Positions 15,716-24,723 of a DNA stretch of 64,000 nt are shown here, one piece after another. The stretch spans positions 124,001 to 188,000 of the forward strand of contig JANPJA010000073.1 in the NCBI GenBank assembly GCA_031425275.1. The letters are read 5' to 3'. Source of the stretch: JAIVGV01 sp031425275 (GTDB taxonomy: Bacteria; Acidobacteriota; Blastocatellia; Pyrinomonadales; Pyrinomonadaceae). Below the pieces are notes generated by a model, which saw nothing but the letters and a program-made list of their open reading frames with translations, was not told the origin of the DNA and did not search any database. A program made the position numbers and the translations under genes. Position 1 is the first letter of the stretch. Each line of letters starts with the position of its first letter.

Positions 15716-16762
15716 TCACTTCGCCGCGCCGACCGACTCGGCGCTCTTCTCCTGCTCGGCCGAAGCTTCGGGGCGTGCCCCGGCTTCGTCGCCCGCGCCG
15801 GACGCGCCGGCGACGGGGGCGTGTGTGCCCGCCTGTGCGGCGTCGCCGGCGGCGGCGGGCTGCTGGCCCGTCTTGCCGAAGCCCTCATTGCCGGGGGCCG
15901 AAACCTGCATGTCGGCCGCGGGAGGCGCGGCGTTCTGCGAGGCGGGCGCGCCCGTGCCCTCTGGCGCGGCGGTGTTGTTGGTGGTGGCGGCGGCGGTCGT
16001 CGTCGTCGTGGCGGGGGGCTGCATGTTGGCGGCGTCCTGCGCCTCGGCCGCGTCGCCGCCCGCGCCTTCGCCGCGGAGCTGCTGGCCTTCGATGACGGCG
16101 TCGGCGATGCGCGAGGCGAAGAGCCGCACGGCCCGCAGCGCGTCGTCGTTGCCGGGGATGACGTAGTCAATGCCTTCGGGCGAGCAGTTCGTATCGACGA
16201 CGGCGATGATCGGGATGCCGAGCCGGTTGGCCTCGGCGACCGCGATCTCTTCCTTGCGCACGTCGATGATGAAGAGCGCGTCGGGCAGCCGGTTCATGTT
16301 CTTGATCCCGGCGAAGTTCTTCTCCAGCGTCTCCTGCTCGCGGTCGAGCTTGATGCGCTCCTTCTTGACGAACATGTCGTAGCGGCCGTCGGCGTGCATC
16401 GCCTCCAACTCGCGGAGCCGCTTGATCGACTTCTGCACGGTCTGGAAGTTGGTCAGGAGGCCGCCGAGCCAGCGATGGTTGATGTAGAACTGTTGCGCGC
16501 GGGTGGACTCTTCGCGGATGGCGTCTTGGGCCTGCCGCTTGGTGCCGACGAAGAGGATGGTGCGGCCGCGATCCTCGGAGGTCAGGTTGGTGACGTAACT
16601 GATGGCCTCGCGGAACAGCTTCTGCGTCTTTTGCAGATCGATGATGTTGATGCCGTTGCGCTCGCCGAAAATGTACTCTTTCATCTTCGGATTCCAGCGC
16701 CTGACCTGATGGCCGAAGTGGACGCCGGCTTCCAGAAGTTCTTTCATCGTGACGGAAACCAA
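15716..16762 (-). CDS. rpsB: 30S ribosomal protein S2 with a long Ala/Pro/Thr-rich C-terminal tail
   Basis: The first ~245 residues are ordinary S2: MKELLEAGVHFGHQVRRW, NLTSEDRGRTILFVGTKRQA, HRWLGGLLTNFQTVQ and VDTNCSPEGIDYVIPGND. The start is a TTG: the resulting MVSVTM aligns residue by residue with the MATVSM of E. coli S2, and GGAGG lies 7 nt upstream. After the core comes a ~100-residue low-complexity tail rich in Ala, Thr, Pro, Gly and Gln, bringing the length to 348 against the usual 240-260. The tail is acidic at its end and probably disordered. Extended S2 tails are known in some phyla; the role here is unknown. Confidence 0.95.
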   Translation of the reverse strand: MVSVTMKELLEAGVHFGHQVRRWNPKMKEYIFGERNGINIIDLQKTQKLFREAISYVTNLTSEDRGRTILFVGTKRQAQDAIREESTRAQQFYINHRWLGGLLTNFQTVQKSIKRLRELEAMHADGRYDMFVKKERIKLDREQETLEKNFAGIKNMNRLPDALFIIDVRKEEIAVAEANRLGIPIIAVVDTNCSPEGIDYVIPGNDDALRAVRLFASRIADAVIEGQQLRGEGAGGDAAEAQDAANMQPPATTTTTAAATTNNTAAPEGTGAPASQNAAPPAADMQVSAPGNEGFGKTGQQPAAAGDAAQAGTHAPVAGASGAGDEAGARPEASAEQEKSAESVGAAK

Positions 16763-16861
16763 AAGAAAACCTCCTCAGTTGATCGGTTTATGTACTCGCC
16801 GCCGCCGTTCGACTCCTCGTGTGGGAGTGCAACCAACCCGGACAGACGACAATGGATTCGT

Positions 16862-16958
16862 GCGATTGCGGAATGCGGATTTCGGATTGCGGATTAAAGC
16901 AAAAGAATGCGGTTGAGATTTTGTTAAATCCGCAATCCGCATTCCGTAATCCAAAATC
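16862..16958. repeat. Inverted heptamer array between rpsI and rpsB
   Basis: The left arm (16862-16896) has ATTGCGG/ATGCGGA units. The right arm (16925-16958) has AATCCGC, AATCCGC, ATTCCGT and AATCC. It ends about 4 nt from the rpsI stop codon. Confidence 0.88.
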
Positions 16959-16961
16959 GGT

Positions 16962-17360
16962 TTAGCGCTTGGAGAACTGGAAGCGCTTGCGCGCGCCCTT
17001 CTGCCCGTACTTCTTGCGCTCCTTGATGCGCGGGTCGCGCGTGACCAGCCCCGCGTGCTTTAAGGCCGGGCGCAGGTCGATGTTGAACTCCATGAGGGCG
17101 CGCGTGATGCCGTGCCGGACGGCCCCGGCCTGACCGGCCGGCCCGCCGCCCGCGACGTTGACGAGGATGTCGAACTTGCTCGCCGTCTCCGTCAGGTGCA
17201 GCGGCTGCTCGATGACCATGCGCAGGGCTTGATTCGGGAAGTACACCGCGAACTCCCTGCGGTTGATCACGATGTTGCCGGTGCCGGGGCGCAGGTAAAC
17301 GCGCGCCGTCGAGGTCTTGCGCCGTCCCGTCCCGTAAAACTCGTTCTTATTCTCAGCCAC
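16962..17360 (-). CDS. rpsI: 30S ribosomal protein S9
   Basis: This small-subunit protein has a C-terminal tail that contacts P-site tRNA. The conserved opening YGTGRRKTSTARVYLRPGTG, the central VNVAGGGPAGQAGAVRHGI and the basic end KKYGQKGARKRFQFSKR (given in parts) are all present. At 132 residues the length is normal, and the terminal Lys-Arg is intact. It lies 36 nt downstream of rplM, the standard L13-S9 pair, and this is the only gene junction of the cluster without a heptamer array. Confidence 0.98.
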   Translation of the reverse strand: MAENKNEFYGTGRRKTSTARVYLRPGTGNIVINRREFAVYFPNQALRMVIEQPLHLTETASKFDILVNVAGGGPAGQAGAVRHGITRALMEFNIDLRPALKHAGLVTRDPRIKERKKYGQKGARKRFQFSKR

Positions 17361-17396
17361 GATCTTCTAGTTCCTTAAAATTACTTCGGGTGAAAG

Positions 17397-17864
17397 TTAC
17401 TCGGCTTCGCGCGCGGCCTTCGCGCGCGGGTCGAGGGCGAGGGCGAGGGGGCGTTGCGCCCCGTGCGGGTGGTCGCCGCCGCCATAGACCTTGAGCTTCT
17501 TCGCCATCGCCTTGCCCAGCTTGTTCTTGGGGAGCATCCCCTTGATGGCGATTTCGAGCACGCGCTCGGGGTGCTTCTCGAACTGCTCTTTGACCGAAAC
17601 GGCGCGCAAGCCGCCGGGGTAGAGCGTGTGCCGGTAATAGACCTTCTGCTCGGCCTTCGAGCCTTTGAAGACGGCCTGCTTGGCGTTGATGACGACGACG
17701 TGATCGCCCGTGTCGATGAACGGCGTGTATTGCGGCTTGTTCTTGCCGGTCAAAACGCGCGCGACTTCGGTGGCGAGACGCCCCACGGTCTGGCCCGCCG
17801 CGTCCACGACGTACCACTTGCGATTCTCTGAAAGGCCCTGCCCGCTCGGAAATGTTGTTGACAT
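17397..17864 (-). CDS. rplM: 50S ribosomal protein L13
   Basis: It is an early-assembly protein of the large subunit. Recognisable blocks are RKWYVVDAAGQTVGRLATEV, YTPFIDTGDHVVVINA, YYRHTLYPGGLRAVS and IAIKGMLPKNKLGKAMAKKL. The start was placed at MSTTFPSG, which has a GAGAG purine stretch upstream and lies about 40 nt after a strong promoter. The ~10-residue pre-domain and the Ala/Arg-rich tail after HPHGAQ make it slightly longer (155) than E. coli L13 (142). It is the first gene of the translation cluster. Confidence 0.97.
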   Translation of the reverse strand: MSTTFPSGQGLSENRKWYVVDAAGQTVGRLATEVARVLTGKNKPQYTPFIDTGDHVVVINAKQAVFKGSKAEQKVYYRHTLYPGGLRAVSVKEQFEKHPERVLEIAIKGMLPKNKLGKAMAKKLKVYGGGDHPHGAQRPLALALDPRAKAAREAE

Positions 17865-17906
17865 AGCTGACTCTCTGGGAAAATAGCGTCTAGAACGCGA
17901 ACGGCT

Positions 17907-17936
17907 AGAATACAAAAGGGCTTAAAACTATGTCAA
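17907..17936 (-). promoter_or_regulatory. Sigma-70 type promoter of the rplM operon
   Basis: On the minus strand TTGACA (17931-17936) is followed after 18 nt by TATTCT (17907-17912). The predicted start lies about 35 nt before the rplM ATG. The surroundings are unusually AT-rich for this genome. Confidence 0.75.
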
Positions 17937-18037
17937 GCCGCGCGGGCGTCGTGCGGCCCGCTAAACTCGACGCAGTGTTAATGATAGCCGCGCCGGATAT
18001 GGGCTGACGACGGTTGGCCGATGTCCCTCGCACCCGC

Positions 18038-18077
18038 AAAAAAGAGGGCCGCGTGGTTGATGAACCGCGCGGCCCTC
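18038..18077 (-). terminator. Rho-independent terminator after the M48 protease gene
   Basis: On the minus strand GAGGGCCGCGCGGTT pairs with AACCACGCGGCCCTC (one mismatch) around a short loop, and TTTTTTGCG follows. It separates the protease gene from the rplM promoter. Confidence 0.85.
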
Positions 18078-18104
18078 CCGTCATGTTTCTCTCAAACCCC
18101 GGCG

Positions 18105-19364
18105 TCAGTTGTTGATGTCGGACGGCGGGTCGGCGGGCTTCTCGGTCGGCCCGGTGTTCGGGTTGCTGCGTTTGAGCGTGGGCCGCTCGTCCTTCGGCGG
18201 TGTGGTGGTCGTCGTGCCGTCGTCGGCGGCGGGCTGGCGTCGCTTGAGCGTCGGGCGGCGCTCGCCGCTGTCGCCGCCGTCGCCCCCGGCCAGATCGCCC
18301 GAGGTCGAGACCTTCGAGTTCGACAGCCGCCGCATCCGGTTCTTCACGCGCTGGAACTCCGAAGTCGAGACGACGTACTCGTCGCGTTCGGGGAAGCGCG
18401 CGACCAATGCCTTCGACGCTTCGAGCCGGTCAATCGATTGCGGGTGCGACCCGAAAGTCTTGGCGAAGAAGCCGGGCTTCTTCTTATTCTGCGAGGCCAG
18501 CTTCTCGAACATCGTGGACATCGCGCCCGGGTCGTAGCCGGCGGCGTAGAGGTACTGGACGCCGAGCTTGTCGGCCTCGCGCTCGGCGTCGCGCGAGAAC
18601 ATGGCGAAGCCCGCGCCTAAGCCCAGACCCGCGCCGTTCTGGAGGATCGCGCCCGGTATGCCGCCGAGGAAAATGGAGCCGGCGATGAGTCCGACCTGCG
18701 CGAGCATCCCCTTGGCCTGCGTCTCGACGGCGTGACGGGCCGTGACGTGCGCGATCTCGTGCGCCATCACGCCCGCGACCTCCGCCTCGCTGTCGGCGGC
18801 GAGGATGAGTCCCTTGTTGACGTAGAAGAAGCCGCCGGGCAGCGCGAAGGCGTTGACCTCGTCGGAATCCACCACCTTGATGGTGAAGGGAATCTTCGCG
18901 TCCGAGTGGAGGACGACGTTCTGGCCGACGCGATTGATGTACTCGGTGATGATGGGATCGTCGATGAGCTTGGCCTGCCGGTCGATGTCGGCGGAGAGCT
19001 GGCGGCCCATCTTGACCTCGTCTTCGACCGACTTGCTGAGCTTGGCGAAGAGGCCGCTGTTGAGCTTGCGCTTGCCGATGAGAGCCGGGTTCTCGTCGGT
19101 CGAGAGCGGCTTGCCGACAGTCTTCTGGGCGTTGGCGACGGCCTCGGCCTTGCGCTTGACCTCCCACTCGGCCAGCTCCCGCTTCTCGCGCTCTTCCTTC
19201 TCCGCCTTCTCGCGCTCCTTCCGGGCCTCTTTAGACTCGGCGGCGGGCGCGGCGGACGGCTGTTGCTTCTTCTCCTGCGCGGCGACGCCGAGCGTCGAGC
19301 CGGCCGAGAGGCCGAGGACGAGTGCGAGCGCGAGGGCGCCGCGGCGTGAGAGGTGGCTGAACAT
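18105..19364 (-). CDS. M48 family zinc metalloprotease (BepA/LoiP-like), exported
   Basis: A signal peptide (RGALALALVLGLSAGSTLGVAAQ) leads into a Lys/Glu-rich coiled segment (~residues 30-70). The catalytic part follows: VAGVMAHEIAHVTARHA holds the zinc motif HEIAH near residue 200, and READKLGVQYLYAAGYDPGAM supplies the third ligand glutamate. GSHPQSIDRLEA is a further M48 signature. The tail is Ser/Thr/Pro-rich with repeated TLKR units. Family members work in the periplasm on misassembled outer-membrane proteins. The start at MFSHLSRRG was chosen because it begins the signal peptide; the longer frame upstream has no homology. A terminator lies immediately downstream. Confidence 0.9.
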   Translation of the reverse strand: MFSHLSRRGALALALVLGLSAGSTLGVAAQEKKQQPSAAPAAESKEARKEREKAEKEEREKRELAEWEVKRKAEAVANAQKTVGKPLSTDENPALIGKRKLNSGLFAKLSKSVEDEVKMGRQLSADIDRQAKLIDDPIITEYINRVGQNVVLHSDAKIPFTIKVVDSDEVNAFALPGGFFYVNKGLILAADSEAEVAGVMAHEIAHVTARHAVETQAKGMLAQVGLIAGSIFLGGIPGAILQNGAGLGLGAGFAMFSRDAEREADKLGVQYLYAAGYDPGAMSTMFEKLASQNKKKPGFFAKTFGSHPQSIDRLEASKALVARFPERDEYVVSTSEFQRVKNRMRRLSNSKVSTSGDLAGGDGGDSGERRPTLKRRQPAADDGTTTTTPPKDERPTLKRSNPNTGPTEKPADPPSDINN

Positions 19365-19719
19365 GTCGGTAAATCTCCGCAGTCTTAGTAGGGTGAAAAC
19401 TCGGCCGCAGGGGAGAGCGCGTCCCGGACGAATCCGACGAACTTTCCGTGCTGAGGGTAACACTTTTGATGCGACCTTGGCGGAAGTGGTTGCGCCGGGG
19501 CGGGCGGGCACGCGGGCGAAATATCACGCCGGCGGGGCCGTCTCCCGCCCACTCCTGTTCTGTGCTGAAACGCTTGCCGGCGATTATAGCAGCGCGCCGG
19601 GGAAAGTATAGGTTTACGCCCCGTCGCGCGGCGTGATAGATTCAAAAGTGTCCGCACTCGCCCCGCCCCAAGGGGTCTCACCGCGCGGGCCGCACTCCTT
19701 TTTTTTTATTGCCGTAGTA

Positions 19720-22700
19720 ATGAAACGAACCCAGGATAAGATCAGGGACTTTGTCGAGCCGCAGGCTTTCGACGAACTGCACGACTTCGCCGCCGACCCG
19801 GCGCGCGTGCTGGCCGCCTACCGCTTCACCGACGCCACCTCCGATTTGCTCGCGCGCTGGCTCGACTCCGTGGCCGACTTGCCGCGCGGGCGCGGCGCGG
19901 CACAGGCCGTCGCGGGTTTGCGCGGCGTCGGCAAGAGCCACACGCTCGCGGTCTTCGGCGCGCTCGTCGCCTCCGCGCAACTCCGCTCGGCCGTCTCGGA
20001 CGCGCACGTCGCGACGAGCGCGCGCCGGTTGATGAACCGCCGCCACACGGTCGTGCGCGTCGAGCGCGGCACGCGCCTGAACTTCGGGGAGGAGCTGGCC
20101 GACGCCCTCGTCAAGTCACTCGGCGGCAACGCGGCCGAGTGGTACGGAGCGCCGGCCGACGTGCTCACGCAGGCCGTCGCGCGCGCGCAAGGCGCGACCG
20201 TGGTGCTGCTCGTCGATACGGCTTACGGGCGGGCCTCGCGCGTGGCGCGCGACGACGGCCCCCTCCTCGCCGCGCTCGCACTGGCGGCGCGCGACCGCGA
20301 AGCCTTCGTCGGCCTCGCGCTCGACGACGACATCGCGGGGGCCGAGGGCGTCAACGTCGCGCTCTCGCAGACCTTCCGCATCGACTACCTCGAGCCCGAA
20401 CACCTCTACCACGTCGCCAACAACTACCTGCTCCGCAAAAGCCCCCCGGCGCGCGACCGGCTGCACGAAATTTATCTGGCGCTGCGCGCCACCGTCCCGA
20501 ACTTCAACTGGAGCGAGCCGCGCTTCGCCGCCCTCTACCCCGTCCACCCGCTCGTCGCGGACGTGGCGGCCTCCGTCCGCCTGCACGCGCACTCGTTCGC
20601 CTTCCTGCCTTTCGCGGCGGCCGCTTCCTTGCGCGCCGTGAACCGCCCCGCGCTCTCGCTCATCCTGCTCGACGAAGTGTTCGATCAGACGGAGAAGGAA
20701 CTGCGCGCGGCCAAAGACCTGAAGGACGCCTTCGCCGTCTATGACGAGTTGACGAACAACGCCGTCGCGGCGTTCCCCGCCATCCAGCGTCTGCAAGTCC
20801 GGCTCGTCCTCAAGAATCTTTTCGTCATGTCGCTGGACGGGCGCGGCGCGACCGCGCGCGACTTGTGCGCGGCCTTGCTGTTGGAGGAAGAAGCGTCGGC
20901 GCACTCGCCCGTCGAGCGCGTCGAGGAGACGCTGCGGCGCTTGGAAGAACACGCCCCGGCCGGGGGCATCTTCAAGACCTCGGACGACGGCGGCGACACG
21001 TGCTACCGCTTCCGTTTGAGTTCTTCGGGCGTCTTCGACGCGGCCCTCGCGCGCATCGTCAAGCTGCCGCTCGCCGACGCGCGCGCCATCCCCGAGTTGC
21101 TCGCCGGCCTCGCGCGCATCCGCTTCGACGACTGGCCGTTCGCGGAGCCTGATCAAACGGCCGCGGCCGACGAAGGCGAAGACCACGAGTCGGCCGGCGG
21201 CGCGAGTCTGTCGGTCGAGTGGCGCGGCACACTTCGGCCGGGACACCTGTTGCGCCGGCGCGCGGACGAATCGTCGCCGTGGCCCGGCGCGGTTGAAAAT
21301 TTCGAGTGGGAGGTGTTCGTCCTCGAACCGGGCGCGGACTCCGCGGAGTCGGCCGAAGAGATCGCGTCGGCGCGAGCCGCGTCCGCGAACCTCGATTCGT
21401 CCGACTCGCACGCCCCGCCCGTCTGCGTCGTGTGGCAGCCGGCCGAGCTGACGGCCGAGGAGTGGGGACTGCTCCGCCGTTTGCACGCGCTGCGCACGGA
21501 AGCGTCGCTCGCCGCCTTCGGCGAATCGGCGCGCATCGCGGCGACGACTCTGACGGCGCGCGCCGAGCGCGTCTGGACGCGCCTCTATGTGGACGACGGC
21601 GTGCTGCTCATCGACGGCGGCCGGTTCCGCTTCACGGCGGGCGCGCGCTCGAACCCCAAGGTCGCCGGGGTGCTCGGCCAAGTGCTCGCGCCGCTCTTCG
21701 AAGCGCGCTACCCGCAGCACCCGGCCTTCGCCGCGATGCTGTGCGAGCAGGACGCGGCCCGCCTCGTCGAAGGCTTCTTCAGCGGCGCGTCCGCCGCCGA
21801 CCCGGCCGTGCAACAACTCGCCGAACAGTTTGCGCACTTGCTCGGACTCGCCACGCTCCGCGGCTCGACTTACACGCCCGCCGCCGGCGACGACGCCCTC
21901 GGCCGCCACTGGACGCGCGAGGTGCTCGCGCTCATCGACCGCGCCGGCAACCAGACCGTGCCCTACGCGGAAGTGTGTCGCGCCCTCTCGCGCCCGCCGT
22001 CGGGGCTGACGGCCGAGTCGCGCCACCTCGTTTTGGCCGCGCTCGTCGCCGCGCGCCGCATCGAACTGGTCACGCCGACGGGCGACCGCATCAGCCGCCG
22101 CACGCTCGGCCGCGCCGTCAACTGGGACGACGTGGCCGGCATCAGCCGCCCCGCCAGCATCCGCCACAGCGCCGAGGAGTTGACCGAGTGGGCGCGACGA
22201 CTCACCGGCCGCGAAGACCTCCCCGTCGTCACGACCGACGACGCCTGCGAGGTGGTCCGCGCCGCGCTCGACCTCTGGCTCGCGGGGTGGCGCGCGGGAT
22301 CGGTACTCCGCGACTTCGATGCGTCGCCCGACGCCGGCCTGACGATGCGGACGTGGAAGCTCGCGGCCTTCGTGCGCCGCACTTTCGAGGCCGCGGCCGA
22401 GGCCGTCGAGTCGGCGGCGGGCGGCGACCTCGCGCTCGAAGAAGTTTTGCAGCGCGTGGCCGACGCCTTCGCGTCCTCGCCGGAAGAGTTCGCGCGCGCC
22501 GCGCGCCAGCTCGAAGACCTGACTGCATACACGGCGGGCGTCGTCGCGCGCGAGCGGGCGCGCTCCTACCTGACGGCCGCCGAGCCGACCGGCGTCGAAG
22601 AGATCGAGAGCGCGCGCCGCGAGCTGCTGCACATCGCCGACGACCCGCACACGCTGCTCGACGCCGACTCGCGCGACCGCTTCGACCTGCTCTGGCACGC

Positions 22701-23400
22701 CTTCCGCGAAAGATACGCCGCGCACTACACGGGAGCGCACGAGGCGGCGGTGGGCGCGTCGTCGGCGCACCGCGAGGCCGTCGAAGAGTTGACGCGCGGC
22801 GAAGAGTGGCGCGAGTTCGAGTCGCTCGCGGGGCTGCCCTTCGTCAGCCCGCGGCCGTGGCGCGAGGCGGAGCAGCTTCTCTCACTCGCCCTCGCCGCGC
22901 GGTGCGGGCTGGGCGTCGCGCGCCTCCTCGACGAGCGTCCGCGCTGCGCCTGCCGCTTCCGCCTGTCGGACGCGCCCGAGTTGGAAGACGCGGCGGCGCG
23001 GCTCGCCAGTTTGGCCGCGCGCGGCCGCGTCGCCTACCGTCGCACCCTCGCGCACTACGGCGAGACCATCGCCGCCGCGCTCGAACACCTCGCGCTCGCG
23101 GAGCCGGACGCCGCGGCTGGCGCGCGCACACGCTCTCTGGCACACTGCTTCGCGCAGGGGCAGACCCCGCCGCATCTCTCCGCGATTGACGCGAGCATCA
23201 TCGCGCGCGCCCTCGCCTCCGGCCCGTCGCCGACGCCATGCCTGCGCCTCCGGCTCCCGCCCGACTTGCGGGGACTCGTCACGCGCGACGAGCTTCAGGA
23301 GCGCGTCGCCGAATGGCTCGAAGAGCTGCCGCGCGTCCCCGCGCTCGTCGAACTCATCAGCGAAGGCGAACCGAATGCCGCCGGCCGGCCCGTCAGCTAA
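19720..23400 (+). CDS. Large P-loop ATPase resembling DUF6079/PglY/BrxC proteins
   Basis: The 1226-residue product carries a Walker A motif GLRGVGKSHTL at residues ~66-76 and a Walker B-like VVLLVD at ~161-166. The GKSH form and the later YPVHPLVADVAASV segment recall the DUF6079 and PglY/BrxC ATPases known from BREX and related phage-defence loci. The middle and end are long alpha-helical stretches with winged-helix-like patches and no catalytic motif I can name. It has no recognisable methyltransferase, nuclease or other BREX partner within several kb. The next gene overlaps it by 26 nt, hinting at coupling. The start at MKRTQDKIRDFVEP follows typical family beginnings. The ATPase class is well supported; a defence role is only inference. 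Confidence 0.65.
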   Translation: MKRTQDKIRDFVEPQAFDELHDFAADPARVLAAYRFTDATSDLLARWLDSVADLPRGRGAAQAVAGLRGVGKSHTLAVFGALVASAQLRSAVSDAHVATSARRLMNRRHTVVRVERGTRLNFGEELADALVKSLGGNAAEWYGAPADVLTQAVARAQGATVVLLVDTAYGRASRVARDDGPLLAALALAARDREAFVGLALDDDIAGAEGVNVALSQTFRIDYLEPEHLYHVANNYLLRKSPPARDRLHEIYLALRATVPNFNWSEPRFAALYPVHPLVADVAASVRLHAHSFAFLPFAAAASLRAVNRPALSLILLDEVFDQTEKELRAAKDLKDAFAVYDELTNNAVAAFPAIQRLQVRLVLKNLFVMSLDGRGATARDLCAALLLEEEASAHSPVERVEETLRRLEEHAPAGGIFKTSDDGGDTCYRFRLSSSGVFDAALARIVKLPLADARAIPELLAGLARIRFDDWPFAEPDQTAAADEGEDHESAGGASLSVEWRGTLRPGHLLRRRADESSPWPGAVENFEWEVFVLEPGADSAESAEEIASARAASANLDSSDSHAPPVCVVWQPAELTAEEWGLLRRLHALRTEASLAAFGESARIAATTLTARAERVWTRLYVDDGVLLIDGGRFRFTAGARSNPKVAGVLGQVLAPLFEARYPQHPAFAAMLCEQDAARLVEGFFSGASAADPAVQQLAEQFAHLLGLATLRGSTYTPAAGDDALGRHWTREVLALIDRAGNQTVPYAEVCRALSRPPSGLTAESRHLVLAALVAARRIELVTPTGDRISRRTLGRAVNWDDVAGISRPASIRHSAEELTEWARRLTGREDLPVVTTDDACEVVRAALDLWLAGWRAGSVLRDFDASPDAGLTMRTWKLAAFVRRTFEAAAEAVESAAGGDLALEEVLQRVADAFASSPEEFARAARQLEDLTAYTAGVVARERARSYLTAAEPTGVEEIESARRELLHIADDPHTLLDADSRDRFDLLWHAFRERYAAHYTGAHEAAVGASSAHREAVEELTRGEEWREFESLAGLPFVSPRPWREAEQLLSLALAARCGLGVARLLDERPRCACRFRLSDAPELEDAAARLASLAARGRVAYRRTLAHYGETIAAALEHLALAEPDAAAGARTRSLAHCFAQGQTPPHLSAIDASIIARALASGPSPTPCLRLRLPPDLRGLVTRDELQERVAEWLEELPRVPALVELISEGEPNAAGRPVS

Positions 23401-24553
23401 GACCCCGAAACAGAAAAGACGCGCGACGAAAATCCACGCCGCGCGCCCGCCGAAAATCCACGCCGCAAACCCGACTAAAACAACTGCGTCGGGCACAACA
23501 AAAAACTCGCACGCACGCGCGAAGCGGACGGGCGGCGCGCACGAGGCGGAGACGACTGTCGTCATCGTCGGCGCGGGCCGCCTCGGCTCCGCCCTCGCCC
23601 TCGCGCTCGACTCCGCGGGCGGCTACCGCGTCACCGCCCTCGTCTCGCGCCGCCGCCCCCGCGCCCTGCGCTCGGCCCGGCGTTTACGCCCCGGCACGCT
23701 CGCCCTCTCGGCGGACGAGTTCGACAAAATCCCCGCGAGCGATCTACTCATCATTGCCACGCCCGACGATCAGATCGAGCCGACGGCCGCGCGCCTCGCC
23801 GCCGCGCTCCCCCTCATCGCCGCGCTTCCCCCCGACGCCCCGCCGGGGTCGTCCGCGTCTCCCGCCAAAACTTTTCCGCTCCCGCGCGCGACGAAACCCC
23901 CACGCGGCGCGCCCGGCCCCGTCGCGCTGCACGCGAGCGGCGCGCTCTCGTCGGCGGCCCTGTCGGCTTTGCGCGCGCGCGGCTTCCACTTAGGCTCGCT
24001 CCACCCGCTCGTCTCCGTCTCCGACGCGGCTTCGGCGGCGCGCGGCTTCGGCGGCGCGTACTTTTGCGTCGAGGGCGACCCTTCGGCCGAGCGCGCCGCA
24101 CGCCGCATCGTCCGCGCGCTCGGGGGCCGCGCCTTCGCCGTCCGCGCGAAAGACAAAGCCCTCTACCACGCGGCGGCCGTCATGGCCGCCGGCCACGCGG
24201 TCGCGCTCTTCGATCTCGCCGCGCAAACGCTCGCCGCCTGCGGCCTCGCGCCGCGCGAGGCGCGCCGCATCCTGCTCCCGCTCGCGCGCAGCAACCTCGC
24301 GAACCTCGCCGCCGCGCCGACCGACGCGCTCGCCCTGACCGGCCCCTTCGCGCGCGCCGACGTGGAGACGATTCGCCGCCACCTCGCGGCCTTCGCCGCG
24401 CGCGACCTCGAAGGCTCGCGCGCCGTTTACTCCCTGCTCGGTCTCGCCTCTCTCGGCCTCGCCGCGGAAGCCGGGGCGGATGCGTCGGCCCTCGCCGAGA
24501 TCGCGCGCGCTCTGTCCGGCGGGGAAATCGGCGGCAGGCGTGCGCGCCGCTAA
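23375..24553 (+). CDS. Rossmann-like and DUF2520 domain protein (putative NAD(P)-dependent oxidoreductase)
   Basis: After a Lys/Ala/Arg-rich ~60-residue N-terminal extension comes a dinucleotide-binding start, TTVVIVGAGRLGSALALAL. This is followed by SDLLIIATPDDQIEP, HASGALSSAALSALR and GSLHPLVSVSDA, the pattern of Rossmann-like/DUF2520 proteins. The C-terminal half is helical, as in ketopantoate-reductase-type dehydrogenases, with the DUF2520 motif DKALYHAAAVMAAGHAVALF. The substrate is unknown. The start is an ATG overlapping the end of the ATPase gene; a later start just before the GAGRLG strand cannot be excluded, as the extension looks dispensable. Confidence 0.75.
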   Translation: MPPAGPSAKTPKQKRRATKIHAARPPKIHAANPTKTTASGTTKNSHARAKRTGGAHEAETTVVIVGAGRLGSALALALDSAGGYRVTALVSRRRPRALRSARRLRPGTLALSADEFDKIPASDLLIIATPDDQIEPTAARLAAALPLIAALPPDAPPGSSASPAKTFPLPRATKPPRGAPGPVALHASGALSSAALSALRARGFHLGSLHPLVSVSDAASAARGFGGAYFCVEGDPSAERAARRIVRALGGRAFAVRAKDKALYHAAAVMAAGHAVALFDLAAQTLAACGLAPREARRILLPLARSNLANLAAAPTDALALTGPFARADVETIRRHLAAFAARDLEGSRAVYSLLGLASLGLAAEAGADASALAEIARALSGGEIGGRRARR

Positions 24554-24723
24554 CCACGCGCCTTCCGTCCGCCACCCGCCCCCGACACGGCCTACCGCTT
24601 CCCGCCCCTCTCCGCACGCTCCGGCAAAGTCGCTTGCGCCGCCCGCCGTTCGGCGTTAGTCTTTCGGCCGAGCCACGCCACAGGGACACGCCGACGATTT
24701 TGAAGGGAGCCTTCGGATTAGCG

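Noticed and set aside
15440..15720. CRISPR array interpretation of the regular short repeats
   Set aside because: Units are 7 nt with no spacers of constant length, and the arms are inverted. No cas genes are present.
20116..22770. 884-residue minus-strand frame opposite the P-loop ATPase
   Set aside because: Same shadow pattern; the opposite strand has the Walker A motif and normal composition.
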